Positions 1-5,922 of a stretch of 14,945 nt of DNA are shown here, in pieces. A program made the position numbers and the translations under genes. The notes under the pieces are model-generated. The model saw only the letters and a program-made list of their open reading frames with translations, had not been told where the DNA came from and searched no databases. The DNA lies in NCBI GenBank assembly GCA_013139435.1, contig WTAW01000154.1:1-14945 (forward strand), read 5' to 3'. Position 1 is the stretch's first letter. Every line of letters starts with the position of its first letter. The DNA is from Candidatus Aminicenantota bacterium (GTDB taxonomy: Bacteria > Acidobacteriota > Aminicenantia > Aminicenantales > Aminicenantaceae).

Positions 1-1377
1 TCTAGTCAGAACTGCCGTGGGAGCGATGCGAAGCACATTCCCCTCTAGAGTTTTTCCCATTTTGTTGATTTTAAGGATGATATCCAGCGCTTGATCCCAC
101 GGTGTGTCTTTAAGGTCGACCGTAACCGTGCCTCTGACTTCAGGATCAAAAACGACGTTCAAACCAGCGAAGTCGGATAAGTAGAGAATCACATCCCTCA
201 AGTCTGCATCTTTAAACTTGAGGCTGAGGATCTCACCTGTGTATTGGACTTGTTGCTCTGCCAGTGTTAGAGGCGCGAATTTCTGCTCTTGAGATGCGTA
301 GTAAGAGGCTGATCCATTCCCGTTCGGCTCAGCGTGCTTGGTAAGCTCTGTCTTCTCATTGTGTGTTTCAATGGCTGGTTCTGACTCCTCCACAGGGATT
401 ATTTCAGGCTCGGCCACGATTTCGGTTTGTTTTTCTGCAAAGGGTTGCTCCACTGTTGGAATAGATGCTTCTTCGATGGATAAGTCGGCTGTGTGGACTG
501 GAGTTTCTTCCTCGAATTCTAGAGTTTTTACAGGTTCTGGTTCCACGGGAGCAGGCTCCTGAACGTCAGGTTCAGGCTCACTGAAACTCTGAACAAGCTC
601 GGGACCGGCATCATTGTAAAAGGTAACCGTGAATTCGCCCCCTTGTGTGTTGACTGTGTAGAACTGCGGTTCAGTGAGGTCGAAAACCAAGCGAGTGATC
701 TTCTGAGTGTCTGAGTTTTGAAACTGCGCGGTCCTTACTCTGACTACCCCACTATTGTAGATGGGATAATCTGAGGCTGTGCTCGTGAGTAGTGTGTCAT
801 AGAGGTCTATGACCAGACGCAGCGGGTTATTGAGGGCAAACACGTGAGCAAACGCTTCATCACTCAGTTTAGCGGTGACATTCAGTTTTTGTCCGTCTTC
901 TGAGATGTTCACGTCGCTCAATCGAATGGCATTCGCTCTGCTCTCTGTATCAAGGATGTATTCACCTTGAACATGTTGTAGCTTGTTCAACTCAACGATC
1001 GTTGTGTTCTGGCTTGAGTAGATCCTGTAGGGTACTTTTTCTTTCAATCCGATTAAAAGCCGTAAGCTCTCCGCCTCTCCCTTTTCCAGTGTCACGTCCC
1101 TTACGAGTTCAGAATCTTTGAGCTCCACTTGAGGTTCTAGAGATTGATTCGTGCATTTTAGGTCCACGACAATTGTTGAAGGAAGGTCCGGTGCATAGTA
1201 AGATTTGAGGACGGGGAGGGGAGATTGAGTTTCCAGCAGGACTTTTGTGTTGAGCTTGCCAGCATGAACAGAGATCTTATTCAAGACAGCTTCTGAATCA
1301 TTGATACTCGCATAACCACTCATGAGAGTAAGGACGCATAAAAAGGAGAGTACCTGGAAATATTTGTTCCTTTTCAT
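1..1377 (-). CDS. pilQ: Type IV pilus secretin PilQ, N-terminal part (cut by window edge)
   Basis: This is the outer-membrane secretin through which the type IV pilus passes; only its first 459 residues are in the window. My translation from the ATG at 1377 is open to base 1. It starts with a basic, hydrophobic signal peptide (about 1-24). Two beta-rich AMIN-type regions follow (about 34-130 and 149-254), which in this family bind peptidoglycan. Next is a Glu/Pro-rich linker (about 258-350). At 381-455 lies the STN/secretin N0 domain, with LSLKFKDADLRDVILYLSDF and later GTVTVDLKDTPWDQALDIIL, a very characteristic PilQ signature. The N1 domains and the secretin barrel lie beyond the left edge. 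A strong ribosome binding site (GAGGAG, 1390-1385) lies inside the end of pilP, 7 nt from the start, and the two genes are 1 bp apart. Identification is firm. Confidence 0.95.
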   Translation of the reverse strand, partial: MKRNKYFQVLSFLCVLTLMSGYASINDSEAVLNKISVHAGKLNTKVLLETQSPLPVLKSYYAPDLPSTIVVDLKCTNQSLEPQVELKDSELVRDVTLEKGEAESLRLLIGLKEKVPYRIYSSQNTTIVELNKLQHVQGEYILDTESRANAIRLSDVNISEDGQKLNVTAKLSDEAFAHVFALNNPLRLVIDLYDTLLTSTASDYPIYNSGVVRVRTAQFQNSDTQKITRLVFDLTEPQFYTVNTQGGEFTVTFYNDAGPELVQSFSEPEPDVQEPAPVEPEPVKTLEFEEETPVHTADLSIEEASIPTVEQPFAEKQTEIVAEPEIIPVEESEPAIETHNEKTELTKHAEPNGNGSASYYASQEQKFAPLTLAEQQVQYTGEILSLKFKDADLRDVILYLSDFAGLNVVFDPEVRGTVTVDLKDTPWDQALDIILKINKMGKTLEGNVLRIAPTAVLTR

Positions 1378-1378
1378 G

Positions 1379-1840
1379 TTATCGCTCCTCTGGGTTAATT
1401 TCTTTTGTAATATCTCTTGGGCTTGTTAACGGCATACCCCTGTCTCTAGTCTGTCGAAACACGATTTTGGAATCATCGATTGTCAAGACAAACCCATTGG
1501 CGAACTTGTCTCCAACTTTGATTTTGTAGGGGAATCCCTGGGGCCCGTTAATAATAGCAATATATTTTGACTTGATCTTAACAATACCGATAAGGACAAT
1601 AGCGTCGATCATGTATGAAGTCACTCCTTCGTCTTTTCCTCTTTCTTCAACATCGCCTCCTGTGAGGAGGTCTTTGAAGGGGTCTCTTCGGCCTTCTGAG
1701 TTGTATGTTGGTGCTTGTTTCTCGAAGATCTCTTCAGGTGGTTTGGCAGGAGGTTCCTGTTTTTCTTCCTGTGCTGTGAGGGGTTGAAGACTCCACAGGA
1801 CTAACCCGATGGCTAAAAATAGCATGACGATTTTTTTCAT
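1379..1840 (-). CDS. pilP: Type IV pilus assembly protein PilP
   Basis: PilP is the periplasmic protein linking the inner-membrane PilN/PilO pair to the PilQ secretin. The 153-residue product has an N-terminal signal peptide (1-23, ending LTA before QEE). A Pro/Glu-rich flexible stretch (25-45) and the family signature RRDPF (51-55) follow, then a small beta domain (about 75-135) with YKIKVGDKF. Well-studied PilP proteins are lipoproteins, but this one has no cysteine anywhere, so it cannot be lipidated in the usual way. It is probably released by signal peptidase I or stays anchored by its signal. The ATG at 1840 has a good AGGAG site (1852-1848) and overlaps the pilO stop as ATGA. Position between pilO and pilQ supports the call. 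Confidence 0.9.
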   Translation of the reverse strand: MKKIVMLFLAIGLVLWSLQPLTAQEEKQEPPAKPPEEIFEKQAPTYNSEGRRDPFKDLLTGGDVEERGKDEGVTSYMIDAIVLIGIVKIKSKYIAIINGPQGFPYKIKVGDKFANGFVLTIDDSKIVFRQTRDRGMPLTSPRDITKEINPEER

Positions 1841-2418
1841 TTTCGTGCTCCTGTTGTTGTTTGCTCTTCTTCCTCTGCTGGAACTTCTTCTTTAAAAATA
1901 TATGTGGTAGCTGTAGATTGTGCTGAGATCGTCGACGCATCAGTTTGGTCTCTCAGAGATTTTATTGTGAAATCTTCGATGTTGTAGAGGCGAGAAAAGT
2001 TACTCAGTCTGTCGAAGAATAAAGCAAGGTTATGGTAGTTGCCGGTTATCTCGATAGAAATAGGTTTTTCATAGTAGAATTCTTTGTCCACATCGGCTTT
2101 CGGGATAAATTTTTCGATGTTTAACCTCGAATCCCAGGCTAACTGCTGAATCTTTCTGAGAATATCGCTGATCTCTTCTCTCAAGGGGATTATGGTTTCC
2201 AGCTGGATTAAGGTCACCTTCATCTCTTCGATCTCTTTTTCGATCTGGTCCATCTCTGCTTTCTTTGCTCTGAGTTCCACTATTGCTGCTTCTGTCTTTA
2301 TTCTTTCCTCGCGAACAGTCTGAAGCTCTTCGTTTTTCCCTTTGTAATACAGGAAATAAAAGAGCCCAAAGATGATCAGCGCCAAAAGAACATATCCATA
2401 CCACGGCCAATCTTTCAT
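1837..2418 (-). CDS. pilO: Type IV pilus inner-membrane protein PilO
   Basis: PilO is a bitopic inner-membrane protein that pairs with PilN and contacts PilP in the pilus alignment complex. The 193-residue product has a short cytoplasmic N-terminus and one membrane helix (about 8-25). A charged coiled coil (about 28-75, rich in EERIKTEAAIVELRAKKAEM-type heptads) follows. The ferredoxin-like periplasmic domain (about 85-175) contains the IEITGNYHNLALFFDRLSNF segment typical of PilO. The C-terminal tail is Glu/Thr rich. The start has a strong upstream site (GGGGAG followed by an A-run). It overlaps pilN by 4 bp (ATGA) and pilP by 4 bp, so the three genes are probably translationally coupled. 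Family assignment rests on architecture, this segment and gene order. Confidence 0.92.
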   Translation of the reverse strand: MKDWPWYGYVLLALIIFGLFYFLYYKGKNEELQTVREERIKTEAAIVELRAKKAEMDQIEKEIEEMKVTLIQLETIIPLREEISDILRKIQQLAWDSRLNIEKFIPKADVDKEFYYEKPISIEITGNYHNLALFFDRLSNFSRLYNIEDFTIKSLRDQTDASTISAQSTATTYIFKEEVPAEEEEQTTTGARK

Positions 2419-3032
2419 TTTTTCTCCCCTTCTGTTGGTTCTTCAGAAACAGGGCTTGTGAGCGAAGGTCCTACGAATACCGCCGTGAGAGAGAATTCCA
2501 GATACTTGTTGTTTCTCACTCGTCTTTGTGTGGAGGAAATGAGGTTGACGTTGCGGAAGTTGGGGCTCTCTTCGAGATTGAAGATGTAGTCGGCAATGAG
2601 ATTATTGGAGACCGCTCTCCCTTTCACTCGTACTTCCTGAGCTGAGAAGCCCAGTTCAGTCAGCCAAACCCAACTGGGCAGGTGTTTACTGAGCTCATCC
2701 ATAATGATAACTGCGTTTTCTTGTCGAGATTGCAACTGGGTTATCACTCTGATTTTTCTCTTAAAGAGATTTCTCTGCTTTTCCAGCTCTTCGAGTTTGA
2801 CAACGACGTTTTGAAGATTTTTTTTCTCCGCCTGTGCGTCCCTTAAAAGGTTATTCTCTTTTGTCAGAGCGTCTCTTTGATAGAAAAAAAGAGCAACAAT
2901 TGCGACGAGTGCCAGGAGCACTACAACGCCCGCGATCGGTTGCCGTCTTCTCTCCTTAAATTCCGGAGCAGGGGCGGCAGTTGTCTCTCTAATTTCTTTT
3001 CTTTCAGGTTTGAGTAAGTTTATCCTGATCAT
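2415..3032 (-). CDS. pilN: Type IV pilus inner-membrane protein PilN
   Basis: PilN is the bitopic partner of PilO. Its short cytoplasmic N-terminus docks into a groove of PilM. The product (205 residues) begins MIRINLLKPE, matching the conserved INLLP-type PilM-binding motif, with a Lys before the Pro. A basic stretch precedes a single membrane helix (about 32-51, VVVLLALVAIVALFF). A coiled coil (about 52-100) and a ferredoxin-like domain (about 105-190) follow. Its ATG is only 3 bp after the pilM stop and has no strong Shine-Dalgarno of its own, which suggests translation coupled to pilM. Its end overlaps the pilO start by 4 bp. Length and layout are normal for the family. Confidence 0.93.
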   Translation of the reverse strand: MIRINLLKPERKEIRETTAAPAPEFKERRRQPIAGVVVLLALVAIVALFFYQRDALTKENNLLRDAQAEKKNLQNVVVKLEELEKQRNLFKRKIRVITQLQSRQENAVIIMDELSKHLPSWVWLTELGFSAQEVRVKGRAVSNNLIADYIFNLEESPNFRNVNLISSTQRRVRNNKYLEFSLTAVFVGPSLTSPVSEEPTEGEKK

Positions 3033-3035
3033 GGT

Positions 3036-4115
3036 TTATCTGTCCATTTTTCTTGTTGCAAGGCCAGTGGCGACTCCAAAAAGAGCGGCCATTTCCTCGA
3101 AATAGATGTTATCGAATTTCTTGTCATCATAAGAAATTCTGCGGAACGGATTGAAAATTTCAGTTTTTATGTTAAATTTTTGTTCAAAACTACTCGATAG
3201 ATCTTTAAGCTTGGAGAGTCCCCCGCTAAGGAAAATGTGTTCGATCTTTTTATCCTTTTTCTCGCCTGCTTCGTAGAATGAGAAGGTTTTTTCGATCTCT
3301 TCAAGAAGGTTTTGCATGTTCATGTCCAAAACGGTCTGCAACTGTTCGGGTTGAATATCCTTCACGGGCAATCCTTTCAGCACCTTCTCCGCATCATCGA
3401 AACTGATGTTGAGGTCTTTGCTCAGGTTTTCCGTGAAGAACGATCCACCGATTGATAGGTCCCGAAACAGCTGGGGATTTCCCCTATCGATGATGATAAC
3501 ATTGGTGATGTTGGCTCCAAGATTGATCATCGCCATCGTTTTTTCGTTGATGATTTCTGGGTAGTTGTACTCCAAGGCGTTCTGCAGGGCGAACACGTCC
3601 ACTTCGATAGCGTCAAGATTTTTTCTGGCTTGAGAGATGACATTGCTGTAGTTTGCGATTTTATCTTTTTTGGCTGCTACAAGAAGGATGTCCAAGTTCT
3701 TCTCATCGGCATGTGGAGGGGGTTTCAAAATGGCATAATCCACATTTGTTTCTTCGTAGGGGTAGGGGATGTTATGCTTCGCCTCCCATATGATGGATTC
3801 GGCCAATTCTTCCGTTTCCATAGCGGGGAGAGCGATTTTCTTGATGATGACAGAGTTCCCGGAAATCGAAATGATTACGTTTTTGTTCGAGATCTTGTTT
3901 TCATCGAAAACCATTTTGATGGTTTCAACGACTGCGGCAGAATCGATGATCGTCCCTTCGACAATAGCATCATGGGGAAGGAGCTCGTACCCGATCTTTT
4001 TTACGTCGTACTGCGTTTCTCCTTCTTTTTTCTTTGCTTTGAGTTCGACAGCCTTGACGGAATAGGAACCGATGTCTACCCCAACCAATTCTTTGTCACG
4101 TCCTAATCCAAACAT
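3036..4115 (-). CDS. pilM: Type IV pilus actin-like ATPase-fold protein PilM
   Basis: PilM is a cytoplasmic actin/FtsA-fold protein that binds nucleotide and the N-terminus of PilN, anchoring the pilus alignment complex. The 359-residue product shows the ATPase-fold motifs in order. The phosphate-1 loop is VGVDIGSYSVKAVEL (11-25), phosphate-2 is INLGANITNVIIIDRG (197-212) and the adenosine motif is IFLSGGLSKL (294-303). The SHS2-type insertion lies between them and includes EAKHNIPYPYEE (111-122), highly typical of PilM. The ATG at 4115 has a clear AGAGGA site 5 nt upstream. It begins 22 bp after the coaD stop on the same strand, so coaD and the pil genes are likely cotranscribed. Identification is firm. 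Confidence 0.96.
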   Translation of the reverse strand: MFGLGRDKELVGVDIGSYSVKAVELKAKKKEGETQYDVKKIGYELLPHDAIVEGTIIDSAAVVETIKMVFDENKISNKNVIISISGNSVIIKKIALPAMETEELAESIIWEAKHNIPYPYEETNVDYAILKPPPHADEKNLDILLVAAKKDKIANYSNVISQARKNLDAIEVDVFALQNALEYNYPEIINEKTMAMINLGANITNVIIIDRGNPQLFRDLSIGGSFFTENLSKDLNISFDDAEKVLKGLPVKDIQPEQLQTVLDMNMQNLLEEIEKTFSFYEAGEKKDKKIEHIFLSGGLSKLKDLSSSFEQKFNIKTEIFNPFRRISYDDKKFDNIYFEEMAALFGVATGLATRKMDR

Positions 4116-4137
4116 TTTTTTCCTCTTTTTAAATTTT

Positions 4138-4629
4138 TCATAAATGGGTTCTTTGAATACTTTTCTTTAATTTTTTCTCCACCTCTGCGGGAACCAGATC
4201 CGTCAAGCGTCCGCCAAGCATGGAGACTTCCTTCACAAGGTTCGAGCTGAGGAAAGAGTAGCTGATGTTGGGCATCATAAAAAGAGTTTCGATATCTGGG
4301 TTAAGTTTTCTATTCATGAGCGTCATCTGAAATTCATACTCGAAATCAGAAATAGCACGAAGCCCTCTAATGACGATTGTGGCGTTGTTTTCTCTCACAA
4401 AGTCCACGAGAAGCCCATCAAACGATTGGACTTCGATCCTTTTTTGATCCGAAAAAATGTCGTGTATCATTCTTACTCTTTCTTTAGTCGAAAATAGAGG
4501 CTGTTTTTTGGGATTTTCTAGAACAGCCACAATAATCCGATCAAAAATCTTAAGCCCCCTTTCAATAATGTCTACATGACCATTGGTAATAGGATCGAAA
4601 GAACCAGGGTATACGGCTTTCCTTTCCAT
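4138..4629 (-). CDS. coaD: Phosphopantetheine adenylyltransferase CoaD
   Basis: CoaD catalyses the penultimate step of coenzyme A synthesis, transferring AMP from ATP to 4'-phosphopantetheine. From the ATG at 4629 the product is 163 residues, the usual family length. It has the nucleotidyltransferase signature YPGSFDPITNGH (7-18), where T15-x-G-H18 is the HxGH-like motif. Substrate-loop RGLR is at 88-91, followed by ISDFEYEFQM, and the ATP-binding SFLSSNLVKEV is at 125-135. An in-frame ATG at 4701 would add 24 residues, but homologues begin right before the YPGSFDP strand. In addition, promoter-like boxes overlap that extension, so I chose 4629. There is no strong Shine-Dalgarno at 4629, which leaves some doubt about the start. 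It is the first gene of a likely coaD-pilMNOPQ operon. Confidence 0.95.
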   Translation of the reverse strand: MERKAVYPGSFDPITNGHVDIIERGLKIFDRIIVAVLENPKKQPLFSTKERVRMIHDIFSDQKRIEVQSFDGLLVDFVRENNATIVIRGLRAISDFEYEFQMTLMNRKLNPDIETLFMMPNISYSFLSSNLVKEVSMLGGRLTDLVPAEVEKKLKKSIQRTHL

Positions 4630-4672
4630 GTTACAGAGAGCATAGCTAATAATGCTTGTCGACGTGTTAATG

Positions 4673-4730
4673 GTATTATCAAAATTCATTGGCTTTGTCA
4701 AATTATAATAATACTTTTCTCTCCTGGTAA
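4673..4730 (-). promoter_or_regulatory. Candidate sigma-70 promoter(s) for coaD-pilMNOPQ
   Basis: Two overlapping minus-strand candidates can be read. One is TTACCA (4730-4725), a 17-bp spacer, then a perfect TATAAT (4707-4702). The other is a perfect TTGACA (4701-4696), a short 15-bp spacer, then GATAAT (4680-4675). Either would start transcription upstream of the CoaD ATG at 4629 and downstream of, or within, the 24-codon extension. This supports the shorter protein. It is a match by eye to the consensus, without experimental support. Confidence 0.5.
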
Positions 4731-4787
4731 ATAATGTCTTTTCATCGATATTGCCAACATGGTGTCAAATCTCCTAAAAGTCGTCAA

Positions 4788-4840
4788 TCACCTGTTGGGA
4801 GGAATTCAAAGGTGAATTTTTTAAGGACTCTCTCACCTTT
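4788..4840. repeat. Three alternating TCACCT / AGGTGA motifs
   Basis: TCACCT (4788-4793), AGGTGA (4810-4815) and TCACCT (4833-4838) lie 22 and 23 bp apart. The middle copy extends with the right one to an 8-bp inverted pair, AAAGGTGA (4808-4815) with TCACCTTT (4833-4840). The middle copy can pair with either neighbour. The spacing is close to two helical turns and the series lies in the divergent coaD/pcm region. Operator half-sites or a small structured RNA are both possible, and chance cannot be excluded. Confidence 0.35.
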
Positions 4841-4891
4841 TGGGGTTACACATTCATGGGAAACAATAAACAGCGAACAGTAAAAAGATAA

Positions 4892-4919
4892 CGTGAAACG
4901 TAAAGCGTGAAACGTGAAG
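4892..4919. repeat. Two tandem copies of a 14-bp unit
   Basis: CGTGAAACGTAAAG (4892-4905) is followed directly by CGTGAAACGTGAAG (4906-4919), differing at one base. Just upstream, AACAGCG and AACAGTA (about 4870-4882) form a second short degenerate tandem. Each 14-mer itself contains two ACGTGAA-like heptads, so this is a heptad-based microsatellite-like patch in the non-coding region. Confidence 0.7.
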
Positions 4920-5081
4920 TGAGATATGTGAAAAGACATTTTGTTCTAACTCAAAATTCAGGGCGTTAAATTTTTTTTGACACAATCATATAACGTTTGC
5001 TTTCCTTCAGGATTCTCATCTGCATGTATGTGTAATCCAGGTTAAGCGATGGAATTTCTCTTTTTACGAAAAAAATGAAAG

Positions 5082-5110
5082 TTGGCAGTTATACACCTTT
5101 ATATTATTAT
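5082..5110 (+). promoter_or_regulatory. Candidate sigma-70 promoter for pcm
   Basis: TTGGCA (5082-5087) and TATTAT (5105-5110) are separated by exactly 17 bp, each matching consensus at five of six positions. Transcription would begin near 5117, leaving a leader of about 45 nt before the ATG at 5163. The -35 box lies on the upstream TTG (5082) that could formally extend the reading frame, so the longer frame is unlikely to be translated. Confidence 0.5.
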
Positions 5111-5162
5111 ATATAATGCCTGGATAGTTCAGGTTAGAAAGGCGATCAGATGGGAGAGGGAT

Positions 5163-5888
5163 ATGGCATTGATTGAAAAAATGTGGATGTGTTTTTTAGT
5201 AGCCCTTTTTGTGGTGGGATCAGGCTTGGTTTTAAATTCCGAGGAGGATAGATACACGCAAAAAAGAAACGAAATGGTTCAAAGACAGCTTGCCTCTCGG
5301 GGTATCACAGAACAAAGAGTGCTTGATGCCATGAAGACGGTCCCTCGGCATCTGTTTGTTGACAGTCGATACCGCAATCAGGCCTATGCCGATCATCCTC
5401 TCCCCATCGATGAGGGACAGACGATATCCCAGCCTTACATCGTTGCGCTGATGACCCAATATATCGATCTTATGCGAGGCGAGAAGGTTTTAGAGATCGG
5501 GACAGGGTCTGGTTATCAGGCTGCAGTCCTCGCTCAGCTCACAGAGGAGGTCTACTCCATAGAGATCAAAGAGAACTTAGCCAAAAAAGCCTCTGCAACA
5601 CTTCAGGACTTAGATTACAAGTCCGTTCAGGTTAAGCATGGGGATGGCTATTTTGGATGGGAAGAACATGCTCCATTCGACGCCATTATTGTGACGTGTG
5701 CAGCGAATCATATTCCTCCACCTCTGCTGAATCAATTGAAAGAGGGAGGAAAGCTGATCATCCCGTTGGGCAGTACTCTTTACTATCAGACTTTAGCTCT
5801 TGTGACAAAAGTGAAGGGAAAACCAGAAGTCAAACATGTTCTTGGTGTTCGTTTCGTCCCCATGACTGGAGAAGCTCAAAAACAATAA
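5163..5888 (+). CDS. pcm: Protein-L-isoaspartate O-methyltransferase, probably exported
   Basis: Pcm uses S-adenosylmethionine to methylate abnormal L-isoaspartyl residues in aged proteins, starting their repair. From the ATG at 5163 the product is 241 residues. It has the family signature GQTISQPYIVALMTQ (85-99), SAM motif I VLEIGTGSGYQ (109-119) and the downstream DAIIVTCAANHIPPPLLNQL segment with GGKLIIPLG. Classical Pcm is about 210 residues and cytosolic. This one begins with a hydrophobic segment (about 7-24, MWMCFLVALFVVGSG) resembling a signal peptide or membrane anchor, so it may act in the periplasm. The start is chosen for its GGGAG site (5152-5156) at good spacing; an upstream in-frame TTG at 5082 overlaps the promoter. 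It is transcribed divergently from coaD and ends 34 bp from the convergent membrane-protein gene. Confidence 0.93.
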   Translation: MALIEKMWMCFLVALFVVGSGLVLNSEEDRYTQKRNEMVQRQLASRGITEQRVLDAMKTVPRHLFVDSRYRNQAYADHPLPIDEGQTISQPYIVALMTQYIDLMRGEKVLEIGTGSGYQAAVLAQLTEEVYSIEIKENLAKKASATLQDLDYKSVQVKHGDGYFGWEEHAPFDAIIVTCAANHIPPPLLNQLKEGGKLIIPLGSTLYYQTLALVTKVKGKPEVKHVLGVRFVPMTGEAQKQ

Positions 5889-5922
5889 ATCTTCCGATGC
5901 CGCTCAAGCCATCTCCTTTGAA

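Larger units (their letters stand above)
4730..5081. other. Divergent non-coding region between coaD and pcm
   Basis: No convincing coding frame was found in this roughly 350-bp stretch. It holds the TCACCT/AGGTGA series, a short tandem repeat (4892-4919) next to heptad-like AACAGCG/AACAGTA copies, an isolated TTGACA (4977-4982) after a T-run with no good -10 at the right distance, and otherwise AT-rich sequence. No tRNA-like or other RNA gene was recognised. Confidence 0.6.

Noticed and set aside
338..562. Plus-strand open frame of 74 codons, Ser/Gly rich
   Set aside because: It lies opposite the Glu/Pro-rich linker of pilQ and has low-complexity composition, as expected for an antisense shadow.
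4630..4701. 24-codon N-terminal extension of CoaD
   Set aside because: CoaD family proteins begin just before the YPGSFDP strand, and promoter-like boxes overlap the extension.
4808..4840. Hairpin AAAGGTGA/TCACCTTT as a transcription terminator
   Set aside because: Its loop is 17 nt, it has no T-run after it, and it sits between two divergent genes with no transcript expected to end there.
4977..4982. Perfect TTGACA as a -35 box for pcm
   Set aside because: No acceptable -10 lies 15-19 bp downstream; TTGGCA/TATTAT at 5082-5110 is a better pair.
5082..5162. 27-codon upstream extension of Pcm from TTG 5082
   Set aside because: The ATG at 5163 has a proper ribosome binding site and the TTG coincides with a probable -35 box.
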